Source: Eucommia ulmoides
Taxonomy: Eukaryota; Streptophyta; Magnoliopsida; Garryales; Eucommiaceae
DNA length: 64,000 bases
Direction: 5' to 3'
Assembly: GCA_016647705.1 (NCBI GenBank)
Contig: CM028333.1
Coordinates: 25,786,243-25,850,242 of the forward strand
Positions 49,461 through 61,994 of the stretch are shown piece after piece (position 1 is the stretch's first letter; each line of letters starts with the position of its first letter). The translations under genes were made by a program, and so were the position numbers. The notes under the pieces are model-generated. The model saw nothing but the letters and a program-made list of their open reading frames with translations, made no database searches and had not been told where the DNA came from.

Positions 49461-50489
49461 ATTTCATGTTGAACTGTTGAGAATAAATTAGGACTGACTG
49501 AAAATATTTTTTTCCAAAAAGTTTAATATTTCTGAAAACAATTTATATAGAAAAATTCTACATTTCATTATGAGTTTAGCGATATAAAGTTTATGAAATT
49601 TGGACTTACGGTTGATTTTATATGATTTTTAAAAGTTTAGAAGGAAATATAGCCAAGGTTCTGGTTTTGAATCAGTGAAGACGACAATGTAAAACAACAT
49701 CGTTTCGTTTTTGTTTAATGATACGTTGCATATAGTTTTAATTTATGCCCGCATGCTTATACTAATTCGTAGTACTAGTTCATTGGCACCTTTTAGTGTT
49801 GCAACGGTTGAACTCTTGTTGCAGTTCCAGGGTTGAATCCTAGCATGCTTGTTTTTTTGTTTTTGTTTTTTTAATTTTCTTTTTACTATTACTTTAAATA
49901 GCGAAAAACACTTTAAAAAAATAAGAGTCTAGTAGGATTCGATTCCCTACACTCAAAATACTAGCTCCACGTAACCACTAGGAAAAATCCAATGCTATGT
50001 TATGTTATCATTATTTATATCCAAATATGTCAAAGTTACAGTGCATTACTCCCATGATTGCTCGCATACCATGCAATTTTAAATTCAAATATTGGTGTGT
50101 TTAAATATATATTTTTTGATAAATTAATTGAAACAATATGTCACCAAAGTGATCTCTCTTGTGAAAATTAATTTTGTTTTGATTATAAAAAGAATATGTG
50201 CATGTTACTTATGTGAATATTAATCGACCCAAAGGAAGATCAATATTTAACATAATTGAATGTGCACTAGTGGTAATTAATGCGAGATGATTATTTAGTT
50301 TTACATATGAAAAATAAATCAGCTCAAAGGAAGATTTATTATTCGATATGTTCTTATTATCTGTGTTTGATTATTACACCAAGATATCCAAAGATAAAAT
50401 ATTAATAAAGTGTCCAGTATCTTAATATGGGGTTTGCCTTTATATGAATTATTTTTTCTTTGAGACTTATATGAGCCAGTTTTGTTTGT

Positions 50490-51385
50490 TTGTTGCTCTC
50501 TGATTTAGCTATTAGTTATGTTTCTAACATTACTGTCAGTATTAATTCTATTCATAAGTTAAATGACACAAACTCCAAGTCATGGCAAGAGAATCTCCAA
50601 ATAGCTCTCGATGTCATGGATTTGTACCTTGCGTTAAGGGTTCTTTCTCCTATGTCTCTTACCGAAAAAAGGTCATCTCATAAAAAAAAAAAAAAAAAAA
50701 AAAAAAAGGACATTGAAAGGTGGGAGAATTCAAATCGCATGTGTTTGATGATCATAAAGAAGGTCATTCCAGAAGCATTTAGGGGCACAATATTAGAAAC
50801 GATAAAGATAGCCAAAGAGTTCCTAGAATAAATTGAGAACAAATTTGCTAAGAATGAAAAGGCTGAAACAAGTACACTTTTGGTAAGCCTCATCTCAATG
50901 ATATATAATGGTAATGGGAACATTAGGGAGTATATTATAGAAATGTCTCATCTCACTTCAAATTTAAGAGCATTTAAGCTTGATCTCTCTAAGGATTTAC
51001 TTGTGCATTTGATTCTGATATCTCTTCCCACACAATTCAATCAATTTAAGGAGAGCTAAAATTGCCAAAGGGAGACTTAGTTTCTTAATGAGCTCATCTC
51101 ACATTGTGTGAAAGAAGAGAAAAGACTGAAGTAAGAAAAGACAGAAAGTGCTCATTTGGCTAGTACTACCAAGGATAAAAGAAAGAAGGATAAAGAAGCT
51201 GTAGAGCTCCCATATCAAAAGAAACTACATAAAGAAAAGAATGTTGATGGTTGTTTCTTCTGTGGAGTTGCAGGATGTAAGAAACAACAATGTATTAACT
51301 ATCATGCTTGGTGTGCAAAGAAAGATACACGTCTTAATCTAGTTTGTTCTGAGGTTAATTTGACTTCGGCACCTAAACACACTTA
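50490..51385 (+). pseudogene. C4 gag
   Basis: It contains LNDTNSKSWQENLQIALDVM and DLYLALR at the start and a zinc knuckle at about 51255-51320 (CFFCGVAGCKKQQCINYHAW; the family has CxxCxxxGHxxxxC). NLVCSEVNLTSAPKHT leads into the protease. 49461-50489 between primer site and gag shows no domain. Fossil. Confidence 0.75.
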
Positions 51386-52807
51386 GTGGATACATTTTGG
51401 TTTAACCACTCACATCAGTATGTCTATGCAGGATTGCTTGAGCTGCCAAAAGCCGTGGACAATGGCAAAAAGGTTGAAATTGAGGCAATTAGGGTATTTA
51501 GGTTATTATTAAAGTTTGGTACTTATTTGGATTTGAATGAGACATTTGTTGATCCGTCATTTAGATGGAATTTGGTTTCTATTTCTTTATTGGACAAATT
51601 TGGTTATTCTTGTTCTTTTGAAAATAATAAATTTAGTCTTTTCTAGAATTCAAATTTGGTTGGTACTAGTTCTTTATCTTATGTAGATAACCTTTATATG
51701 TTTAATACGGTTGCTTTATATCATGAAACCTTGCAATTAAGTACTTGGGGTGTTAAAAGAAAATTAACCAATGAGAACTCCGCATCATTATGGCATAAGA
51801 GATTAGGTAACATCTCCGTAAGGAGAATTGAAAGACTTGTGTCAGATGGGATTCTAGATTCCCTTGATTTTGCAGATTTTGAAATTTACATAAATTACAC
51901 CAAGGGAAAACAGACAAACATAAGGAGATTTGGTGCCAACAGAGCTACAGACGTCTTAGAATTATTACAAACTAATATTTATGGTCCATTCCCTATGGTT
52001 TTATTTAATGGTCAACAATATTTTATCACGTTCATAGACAATTTTTCATGTTATGTCTACCTTTATCTCATTCATGAAAAATATCAATCACTGGATGTGT
52101 TCAAATAATTCAAAGATAAAGTTGAAAATCAAATCAATAAAATGATTAAAAGTGTTAGATTTGACCGTGGTAGTGAATACTATGGTAGGTTTGACGGTTC
52201 AGGTGAACAACATCCGAGCCCATTTGCTAAATTCCTAGAGGAGTGCGGTATCGTCCCATAGTACACCATGCCAGGTTCTCCAAGCATGAATGACATTGTT
52301 GAAAGGCATAACAGAATTTTGAAAGACATGGTAAGAAGTATGATTAGTCGCTCTAACTTGCCAGAATCACTCTGGGGTGAAGTATTAAAAATTGCACCAT
52401 ATATCCTTAACAGAGTACCAACTAAAGCAACTGTCAAAACCCCTTATGAACTTTGGACAGGCAAGAATCCAAGTCTCAAGCAGTTATACATTTTGGGATA
52501 TCCAGCTGATGTGAGGCCTCATAGGCCACATGAAAAGAAACTCGATTCAAGGAGGGTTAGTTGCTATTTTATTGGATACTCTGAAAGATCCAAGGGTTAC
52601 AAATTCTATGATCCTACTATTAGATTAATTTTTGAGACAAAAAACACCCGATTCTTTAAGGATGTTGAGTTTGTTGGGGGAGATAAGGTTAGGGATTTAG
52701 TTTTTAAAGAGGAATATATTGACATTCCCATAGTTGTTATCAACATTGATCAGGATCCTATTCTTCATATTGTTCAAGAAGCAGATCCAAATCAAAACAA
52801 TATCTAA
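51386..52807 (+). pseudogene. C4 protease and integrase region
   Basis: The protease trace begins near 51386. LWHKRLGNISVRRIERLVSD (about 51790) is the integrase zinc-binding start. The core has FNGQQYFITFIDNFSCYVYL, RFDRGSEYYG-type residues and [20 protein letters not shown] (52268 on). The tail has [17 protein letters not shown] and [19 protein letters not shown]. Broken fossil. Confidence 0.85.
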
Positions 52808-52978
52808 GAACCTCCGGTTCTAGAAGAACAAACTCTACTATCTCCCGAACCTATACCATTAAGGACATCCACTAGAGAAAGGAGATGTGCAGTGCTAGAT
52901 AATTACATTGTATTTCTCCAAGAACATGAATTTGACATCAGTGCGGTGAAAGATGATCCAATCAACTTTCATTAAGCT

Positions 52979-53755
52979 ATGGAAAGTTCTAAATCTCAAG
53001 AGTGGATTGATGCTATGAATGAAGAGATAAAGTCTATGAAGAACAATAACATTTGGGATCTTGTCCCAATGCCTAAATGTGTGATGCCCATTGGTTGCAA
53101 ATGGATATTTAAAACCAAGAGAGATTCAAAAGGTGATGTGGAGAGACACATATCCCATCCTGTCGCTAAAGGCTTTACACAGAAAGAAGGCGCCGATTAT
53201 AAATAGACTTTCTCTCCGGTTTCATGAAAAGACTGTTTTAGGATAATAATGGCACTTGTGACATATTTTGACATTGAACTTCATTAAATGGATATTACGA
53301 CTGTGTTTCTCAATGGTGACATTGATGAAACAATCTATATGGTACAACCAGAAAACTTTGTGTCGGGAGATGCAAAGAAAATAGTTTGCAAGTTAAAGAA
53401 ATCCATCTATCGGCTTAAGCAAGCTTCTCGTCAATGGTATTATAAGTTTCATCAAGTTATCATCTCGTTTGGTTTTGAGATGAATATGGTTGACGATTGT
53501 GTATATCACAAGTTTAGGGGGAGTAAGCATATTTACTTGCTTTTATACGTTGATGACATATTGCTTGCCACCAATGATATATGTTTATTGCACGAAACCA
53601 AGAGATTTCTATCAAAGAAATTTGAGATGAAAGATCTTGGTGATGCTTATTTTGTATTGGGTACACAGATACACCAAGATCGCTCTCGGGGTATGCTTGG
53701 TTTATCACAAAAGATCTATATCGAGAAAGTTCATAAAAAGATTTGGCATGCATGA
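52979..53755 (+). pseudogene. C4 reverse transcriptase region
   Basis: WIDAMNEEIKSMKNNNIWDL and GCKWIFKTKRDSKGDVERHI open the domain. MDITTVFLNGDIDETIYMVQ follows, then KSIYRLKQASRQWYYKFHQV and LLLYVDDILLATNDI with the YVDD catalytic motif (about 53545-53590). Broken fossil. Confidence 0.88.
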
Positions 53756-53987
53756 TTGCAAACCAGGTGATACCCCTGTGGCTAAGGGAGACGAATTTAG
53801 TCTTAGTCAATGCCCCATGAATGATTTTGAGATTTAAGAGATGCAAAAAATTCCTATTCCATTAGTAGCAGGAAGTTTTATGTGTGCTCAAGTATGCACG
53901 CGTCCAGATATTGTGTAAATTGTTGGCATGTTCGGCAAATAATTCACCAATCATGGAAAGCATCACCGGATAGCATCCAAGCGAGTC

Positions 53988-54524
53988 ATGAGGTACTTAA
54001 AGAGAACAAAAGACTACATGCTCATCTATTGGAAGTCAAATCAGTTAGAGATCATTGGATATTCTAACTCTGATTTTGTTGGATGTCGTGATAACATGAA
54101 ATCTACTTTAGACTATATTTACTTACTTACTGGTGGTGCTATATCTTGGAAGAGTGTTAAACAGACTCTTATAGCTTCTTCCACCATGGAAGCTAAGTTT
54201 GTAGCTTGTTATGAGACGTCCAATCACGTAATATGGTTGCAAAATTTTGTCACGGGGCTGTATATTTTGGATGGCATTGAAAGACCACTTAAGTTATTTT
54301 GTGACAATAAATCAACAGCATTGTATTCCAACAAAAATAGGAGTTCTACGAAATCAAAGTTTATGGACATCAAGTTCCTAATTATCGAAAAAAGAGTTCA
54401 GCGTGGACTTATGTCTATAGAGAACATTGGGACAAACTCCATGATTGTGGATCTGCTAACTAAGGGATTACCACCCAAGGTCTTTCATGAGCACATTGTT
54501 CATATGGGTGTGGTTTTATTTTAG
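53988..54524 (+). pseudogene. C4 RNase H domain
   Basis: MRYLKRTKDYMLIYWKSNQL leads in; DFVGCRDNMKSTLDYIYLL, ISWKSVKQTLIASSTMEAKF and LFCDNKSTALYSNKNRSSTK follow, ending VDLLTKGLPPKVFHEH. This is the usual copia RNase H order. 54525-54938 is noncoding up to the 3' LTR. Fossil. Confidence 0.88.
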
Positions 54525-54938
54525 GATATTCCGTTTTAGTGGGTGTTTGTATTTTTATGCTTTTATCCATAGACACATTTGTTATGGATTTTATGGTTAT
54601 TGTATGGTTATTTACCGCGGTTAATTATTCAGTTTATATTCACAATGATTTTGTATGGTTTGATCTCACTAAGGTTTAAGGAGTACCAATGGGAAATTAG
54701 CTTGTTAAGATCACATTGCGTGAAATTTCCATGCTACACATTCGCACTTGATCTTTATTATTAGTTGCGTTGATATATGTGATCATTGATGGTATGTAAC
54801 GACGATCACTTTAATTTTGTATTGATGTGGTTAGTGGACAAGATTGTTAAGATGCATAAAGTTTTGATAACAAAACTCATGAGCTCATAAAATATAATTC
54901 ACGTTTATAAAGTTACATACATAACCTAAGTATGAGAT

Positions 54939-55402
54939 TGTTAGAGTAAAATTAAATATATGGGTTTATATATTAGATAAATGTGAATTATAGGTTATCA
55001 AATAAAGTTAAGCCAATTAAAGTGATTAATTTAAGTTTTGGGGCCTTAATTAATGTATTATTAATTGTGGGTTTTAATGTGTAAAGACAAGCGTAATTTT
55101 TATTTTTATGATGGGTTAAAATAGAAAATACGAATAGACACGATTACTTATAAATAGGGGTCATGGTCCCAAGATCACACAATGTTATTTTCTATTCTTT
55201 TGATTCCCATTATGAGAGAGAAATTTAGACAGATAATAAAAGTATTGATCTAGATGATCATAAATCTTCAAACTCGAATATTTCAATCTTCTTGTTATGG
55301 ATTCAGGTATGCTTCCGCAAATTTAATATTTTAATTCTTGATGATTCAATATGAATGTTCTTGTTTGTGTAACGGTTTTCACAAAATGAAATTAATCTTA
55401 CA
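54939..55402 (+). repeat. C4 3' LTR
   Basis: It starts TGTTAGAGTAAAATT and ends TTAATCTTACA, with TATAAATAGG at 55149-55158 in the matching position. Confidence 0.9.
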
Positions 55403-55413
55403 ATAATATCTCA

Positions 55414-55418
<5 letters not shown>

Positions 55419-55477
<59 letters not shown>
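55419..55477. repeat. (TA)n microsatellite
   Basis: About 29 TA units just right of C4, in the Mutator-like element, followed by TG units. A shorter TA/GA tract is at 55670-55710. The long minus-strand frame here (55887-55411) is an artefact of these repeats. Confidence 0.95.
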
Positions 55478-55481
<4 letters not shown>

Positions 55482-57625
55482 GTGTGTATTTCAAGAGAGT
55501 ATGGAGATGAGAGAAGAGAGAGATGGGGTTGGGCAGTGTGATTGAAGATGTATGCGAGGCATGAGGGTGGCCTGTGGCAGTGGGGTTATTGAATTCGAGT
55601 TCTATTTTTTTTTTCTTGTAATCAGAGAAAGAAAGGGTAAGGAGATATATATACCAAAAATTAAAATGAATATATATATATATATATATCAAGAGAGAGA
55701 GAGAGCTGAGTTTGGGGTTAGGACATGAGCACATGTTGACTGGAGAGAGAAATAGAGAGCCATAATGCCGTCGTGGTCTAAGCAAGGAAGAAAGAAGATG
55801 AAACAGAAAAAATACACAATAGCCCCTTAAATTTTTGAATGTATACAAACAATCCTTACTAAAATATTTTAAGGGTATAAATGTCATTTAGCACCATTTA
55901 ACATATTTTTGTTGACTTTTACAATTTGACACTTAAAGGTAATGGAAAATAGCACAGGGGAAAGTATAGCAAGGTCTAACCACAAGGGGGAAAGAGTAAT
56001 TAACCCGATAATATTCAATTTGTTGAACTCAAGGTCTTGATGAACAATTGAGTATTGATGTTTTTGGCAAAACTAATAGTTTTATCAAGTGTTTCAAATT
56101 TAGAGTTCTATGCATTTGATTAAAAAAAAGATTTGATGAAGAAAATATAAAAGGTGCAAGATGGATATAACAAAGATATCAAGAGTTTTTGAGATGCTGA
56201 AGAAAAATAGGTGAAAATAACTCTTTACATATATATTCATAATACAACCCGAATTAGGATCATAAATGACACTTAAAATGAATTAATTCTATTTATATCA
56301 TGATAAGAAGTAATAAGTTTAAGATCCTAAACTGAGATATTGTATGTGCTCCTTATGTGAAATGATTTTAATAGTTGATATAATTGAAAAATGTGTTTTA
56401 AAGTATAAAAAATTATTTTTTTGAGTTAATTTTGTCAACTGAGAAACATAATTGGTCGACTGATTGAAATAGTGAGTTTTGGAGTTAAAATATAGTACTA
56501 ATGATCTAGTCAGTCACCCGAATGAAGAAGATCGGTCAACCGTTTGAAACAGTAGTTGAAATGGGTAAGGAAGTGAGCACACTAATCCAATTGGTCAACC
56601 AAATGAAGAGGGCCGGTCAATCGTTTGAGTCAGTAGATGAAATGGTGGAAATTGGGAACACACTTATCCAATTAGTCGACTGACTAGGCAGGGTCGATCA
56701 ACCGATTGGAGTTGTGCCAATGGCTAATTTGGAAGCCTGGAATAGTTGGTTAACCAAATGGGACAGGTCTGTCAACTGATTGCTTCTGTTATAAATTCGG
56801 CTGATTTGGTGTTTTGAAGAAAAAAAAAATATTCATTTTTCATGATTCCAAAAAGGGATTTGAGGGATTTGAATATATTTCAAGTTTAAACAACCTATTT
56901 AGTAATCTCTGTTGATATGGTCCATATATTTTGAGATTTTTTTTAATTTAAATGATCTAACACTTCCTATTTATATGGTTTTAAAATGAGAATAGTTTTA
57001 TGGACTTAAATGATAGATTTGAAAGATATTTTTAAATGGAATAACAGTCGTCAATAACATCTGTTTGAGCTTTCATAAGAGTGATATTTACGCTAAGATT
57101 TTTACGAGAGATTTTAATAAGTTCTTGATCTAAAGTGTTTTTTGTTTGGCATCACCGATTTGAGTTCTACTTGCTATATTGTCATTGTCTTCGGTACTTT
57201 CCTGGTGAGATCTATCCAAGCTTTATTAATTTTCTTTGAACTTTTATTTATCTTGAACTGCTTCGTATAGGATTATTAGAAAAATCGTTTTGAACTAAAA
57301 AATCTAAAAATCTTTTTTAAATGATTTTTGTCTGATTATCATATGATGTGCTAAATTTGTGCTACCAACTTTATTTATTAATCATCTTTGAAATGCCTCA
57401 CATTATATCTATCACGTAATAATTATTCAAGACATTAATCAAGTGTATTCGTATTGAGGTGGTAGAAGCTCATTGTGGGAAGAAACTCATATTTTTTGTA
57501 TTTGTGAGTTTAAGTGTATTAGACACGTTTGGGATAGTGTATAATCAGGTTAGCTAGGTTTCGATCATTTCATGTGAAAAATAATTAGGGTTTGATCTTT
57601 GTCCTGGTAAAAAGGTTAAATTATT

Positions 57626-59231
57626 TGGTAGAGAATTATTTTGTCGCTACAATACCGCAAATGCATGGGTCAAGTTTTAATAGTATAGGAAGAGTATGGC
57701 TGTCGTATCCACAGGGATTGATTTAGATTGTCGTTAAGTATCGCGATTATCGTAACTCAACTTTATCTAGGTGTTTAATTTTTGGTTTTTTTTATAAAAT
57801 AAATAAAACAAATATAAATACAAAAAGAAAATAAAATAGGGATTTTTTATGCACAAATGTTCTAGGGGCTTGATTTCATCTCGTTATTCCCACATTATCC
57901 TATTAAATAATTATTAACTAATTTCATTCATTCAATAATCAAAGTCCCCGTACTATTGCTCTTTCACTACCTCTCCTTAGCGTTAAGTGAGAGAATTTGT
58001 AATCACTTCAATACCGATATCTCTATCCCGTATTTAGGTAAAAACATTCATTAAACCCGACCTTATAGATGACACAAGCTCTAAATATCTCTCAATCTAT
58101 TAAAACTTACATTGTGTTTAACCTAAGTCTAAACCCGAGATTACCTCTCTCGAGTGTCAAATCCCAAGTTCTTAATTCAACCAAAATATCATGTGGGAGA
58201 ATGAAGCATTAAAGAGGCAAACACAATTAAATGGAAAACCTAGTTGGTAAATCTAGAACTTGATCACCTCTCGATTTCACAAAATCTAAAATTCCCAACT
58301 TGATTACTTAGGTGTTGATTTCCTCTTGGACTCACAACAACTTAAGTTATGCACTCACAAATTCAGTTACGAATTCAACCTCTCCCGAGTATAAAATTCA
58401 TAACTTAAAAGCGTCTAACTCATTGGCCATATGAATCAAACACATTAATCCTAGGAGATGCATAAAATAGAATTAAATATGACAATTAACAAAATAATCT
58501 AAACATGGTTCAAACGAGACTACATGAAGCCCTAGATGTAGATATTTGCTCAACATAGACAAATCCATAACTAATATTGTAAAGAATTTAATAAATGAAA
58601 ACATGTGTTCAAAATAATATCCCAAATACAAAATTCAAACAATATTAGGGAGAAAATGAGGAATCAAATTTGTTTTGTAGAGAAGTTTTGCTCCGAATCT
58701 TGAATTTCGCGCCTTATCCTTCCTCACTTGTCATTCTCGCTTCAATCTCTCTCTTCGTCTTCATTCCTCTCTCGCTCTCCTCCAGTGAAAAATAAGCCCT
58801 AAATTCCTATTTAATGATTTAGATCTGACTGTTGATGTTGCAGCACGCGTTTTATAGCGCTGCAGCGCCCTAAGGGCAGAAACACTGACACGAGCGTGCT
58901 GCAACACGCGTTGGATAGTGCCTACACCTTGTTCAGATTTTGGCCATATCTTTCTCGTCCAAACTTCAATTGAAGTGATTCAAAATAGTATGGAAATCTA
59001 AGATATAGATATACAACTTCTATACTTTGAGATTTTCCAAAATCGGATTGCAACATGGCCAAAATTGGTCTTGAAATTACTGCACCTATACTTGTTTTAC
59101 ACATTTTCTCCCATTTATTTATATACCTACAAAACAACACAAAAATACATCAAACTAACAAAAATGCTTAAAAATACACACATATTTGAATCTAAAAGTA
59201 CTTGATTTGCTGGTAAATGAATCATTCATCA
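57626..59231 (-). repeat. TG5 3' LTR
   Basis: 1606 bp; in minus orientation TGATGAATGATTCATT to AATTCTCTACCA. It is preceded (minus) by the purine-rich GAGTTTGAGGGTATT. It contains GCGCTGCAGCGC (58857-58868), a perfect 12-bp palindrome, with related pieces at 58838 and 58896. Confidence 0.88.
58838..58912 (-). promoter_or_regulatory. Palindrome cluster with CTGCAG core in TG5 LTR
   Basis: GCAGCACGCG, GCGCTGCAGCGC and CGTGCTGCAACACGCG in 75 bp. In element orientation it precedes the AT-rich promoter region. It is the same layout as in TG1-TG4 with shorter arms. Confidence 0.5.
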
Positions 59232-60779
59232 AATACCCTCAAACTCAAACGTTTGCTTGTACTCAAGCAAAAAGAAAAGAAAACAAAACAAATCAAGTAC
59301 AAAAAGGTTAACAATAAAAATATGAGTTTCGTATTGAATCAACAACTGTGCAATAATCTCTACAACCACACAATATTCCAAGCTCAAAAGAAATGCACAT
59401 ATTGAGATTATCTAGAATTTTAACTTTAAGTATCAATTTCAATCCACTCAAGACTCTAGATGTGTCAGTGCGTACACAATCACTCTCACCCAACCAAACG
59501 AGCCTCGAATATATTTATGTGCTGAGACATTGAACAAAATCTAGATAAATAATGAAAGAACAACCATAATCCCATTTTTCGTGTGACTCTCCACTAATTG
59601 TGTAGGTAAATATGTCATTGGAGATCAAAAGGACTTTACAGGTTGTAATATGTGGCTAAGGTAAAAAGGTAGATGGAATTGTCATTTTCAGGCTTAAATC
59701 TCCCTAGGCATGTATCACAACTCATGGATATTACAAGATTTTTGAGAAAAAATACCAACTCCCCCTTTCGTCACATGTATTCTTTCAATCGATCCCACAA
59801 GGTATTATTCACAAAATCAACTAAAACACAATTCTTTTTTACTATTTTTTTTTTAAATAGGTGAGAACCATACCCCTAAACTCAAAATCAACATTGTCCT
59901 CAATATTGCATTAAAATACTGGTGGGAAAACTCACCACTAAACTACAACGATTTTTTTTTTTTACATAAATAACTAAAACAAACAAAATGAAACACATAA
60001 CCCAACCCGCCAACGACTTTTGAAACACCGCCCATACTAGTCCTTACACTCGATGATCCATGAAAACATACCAATTATTGATGGGTTTAGGAAGTAGAAA
60101 GATATGTAGTGGGTTGGTTACACAAATGTGGGTAACGAAAGAATTAGGCAATGAGGCTCAACGGGGGTAACGAAGGGTAAATAACTTTTCACGGGTTACC
60201 TTCAAAGGGATAAACAATCCAAAACAAATGCCTAAATCATCTCTCTAATAACACATAACCTAGTATTTCGCCTCGAGGTTTACTCAAATGGGTTCTAGTG
60301 CTCATGAGATGTCAAAACCGACATAAAGTACATAAATGGTCTCCGAGTACCCAAAAGGCCAAGTGATCATGATTCATGGTGCCCAAGTGTAACAAGTCAA
60401 GTGTGAACTTTAATTAACACAAGTAAATCACATAGACATCTCAATGCAATACATTTCAAAAGACCTAAGAGAACATCACGCGTCTAAACTCATCACCGAT
60501 TTTAAGTCATTTCATCTCAACAAAACTCACAATTTATTCAAACAACCTAAAGAAAATAAACTAAAAACACATATACAAGAGCACAAGTTATACAAAGAAA
60601 GTCACACACACAAGCATTTCCTAACCCAAACCAACATAAGCCAACATGCATCTCACCCCCAAACTCAAAGTCAAATATGTATTCAAATTAAACACAAGGG
60701 AATAAGAACACGTACCGAGGAGGTGACACAATCTCTTCTCCTAGTGCGGTTGGCGGTGATGCTCCGGGAAAGGTGACCA

Positions 60780-61130
60780 GTGTGGGGATTTCTTCCGTAG
60801 CGTGCATCCTTAGGCTTTATTATTTTGAAAAATTAGGTTGCCTCCCAATAAGCGCTTGGTTTAATGTCCTCGGCTTGACACAGAGAAGTGATAGTCAAAG
60901 AGCAGCTTCTGCCTATAGTATGTTTCATACAATACAACATATGGGTCTTGGTTTTGGATGCCCTCAATCTTGGCGAGATGTGAACATGATTGGCACATAC
61001 TCTCAACTTGATTCGGTTCCGGCTTATATGCTTGGTGGGCATAAAATAACGGAGTCGGGAGTGGTGGGGAACAAGCGAGCCATATCGGATCCTCATAGAT
61101 GTGATCATCTTTGATTGGTGGTGGCATCAC
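60780..61130 (-). pseudogene. TG5 unassigned interior frame
   Basis: A minus-strand frame starting MMPPPIKDDHIYEDPIWLAC and rich in Tyr/Pro/Ser. It is followed by sequence (about 60870-60835) that has weak counterparts in TG2 (11590-11550) and TG4 (47345-47300), so it may be a shared family part. No domain recognised. The rest of the interior, 59232-60780, shows nothing recognisable. Confidence 0.35.
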
Positions 61131-61252
61131 AATTTTGATCTCAAACGATGAAGATTCACAAGTGTCGTCTTGTGATTCTTCATCGTCGATCCATTCTTAG
61201 GTTTTTTCTTCATTCGAATCATTGTCGTTAAACATACCCAAGTTCCTCTCGC

Positions 61253-61579
61253 TCATTTTCGGTTCCTCAAGTGGCTTTCACATATGGATGTGACTTTTGT
61301 GTCTCTTAGTGCCACCATTCTTGACTCGACCTCAATAAAGCTAACAAGTTGACCGATTTGCGTCTCAAGAGACTTTACGGTCGTATTGATATCAGCATAG
61401 GCCGTCTCAATTTTTTCAAGAAGGTCCTCATGCTCATTGAGATGGTCATGAGTTGTCCTAAAAAAAACTTGAATCTCTCCCATGAATATAGCAAACATCT
61501 CTTCTAGGGTGAGGGAAGACTCCACAGGTTGATCTAGGGTGTTAATCCATGGCACCGAAACGTTGGAACTATCCCTCAA
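61253..61579 (-). pseudogene. TG5 second gag-region frame, helical
   Basis: EEMFAIFMGEIQVFF, then HLNEHEDLLEKIETAYADIN and VKSLETQIGQLVSFIEVES, matching the TG1 frame at 7723-8061 over its length. Predicted coiled coil; no catalytic motif. Fossil. Confidence 0.65.
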
Positions 61580-61702
61580 GCTTCGGTAGCTTGTTGAATA
61601 ATTCCAACTCTAATAGTCAAAATCCACCATGTCTTCCAACAACAAATAGGCTTCGTCCGCAGTTAGTTCATAAAAAGAAGTGGTACCAATTGCTCCTTCT
61701 AA

Positions 61703-61900
61703 TCAAGTTCTTGTTGCGACTTGTAACCCGTCGAGAAAGTTCAGTAGTTGACACTCCTTCAGGAAAACATGATTGGGGAACCGAATTAGAAACTCCTTGT
61801 ATCTATCCCAAGCACAATAAAATGACTCAGAATCCCGTTGAGAAAAACTCATGAGGACTAGTAGATGAGACATCTCCAAGTACCTCGCAAAAACAAACAA
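61703..61900 (-). pseudogene. TG5 gag-like frame (capsid part)
   Basis: It contains FYCAWDRYKEFLIRFPNHVF followed by LKECQLLNFLDGLQVATRT, the counterpart of the TG1 frame at 7396-7701. Fossil. Confidence 0.7.
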
Positions 61901-61970
61901 AACTAAAAAAAATGCCTAAATTAAAATTAAGTTACTTATTCACAATATTAACAACAATCTAAAACACCAA

Positions 61971-61988
61971 TCCATTGCAACGGTACCA
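61971..61988 (-). other. TG5 primer-binding site
   Basis: The minus strand reads TGGTACCGTTGCAATGGA, 13 of 18 positions as in the tRNA-Asp-type site TGGCGCCGTTGCCGGGGA. Confidence 0.6.
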
Positions 61989-61994
61989 AATACT

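Larger units (their letters stand above)
48957..55402 (+). mobile_element. C4: small-LTR Ty1/copia element
   Basis: LTRs at 48957-49445 and 54939-55402, flanked by identical ATAAT (48952-48956, 55403-55407) inside the Mutator-like element. Order is gag, protease, integrase, RT, RNase H, with no third frame. Length is 6.4 kb. LTRs are about 92% alike plus one length difference. Integrase residues such as [18 protein letters not shown] set it apart from C1-C3, so it is another copia lineage, not named here. Broken in several places. Confidence 0.9.
43730..56006. mobile_element. Non-autonomous Mutator-like element, twice invaded
   Basis: The left end reads GGGTTAAT (43730-43737), interrupted by TG4, and continues TACTCTTTGTCTCCC (from 48512). 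The right end, inverted, reads GGGTTAATTACTCTTTCCCC (56006 downward). The flanks are CATAATATT (43721-43729) and GATAATATT (56007-56015), a 9-bp duplication with 8 matches, the Mutator signature. Its own DNA is 43730-43737, 48512-48956 and 55408-56006, about 1.05 kb. It has no transposase. Subterminal repetition of the ACTTTGTCTCC motif also fits MULEs. Confidence 0.75.

Noticed and set aside
55411-55887. 158-residue minus-strand frame
   Set aside because: It runs through (TA)n and GA repeats and has Tyr/Ile repeats; an artefact of simple sequence.
60773-61114. 113-residue plus-strand frame
   Set aside because: Antisense to the TG5 interior, which reads minus; no domain.
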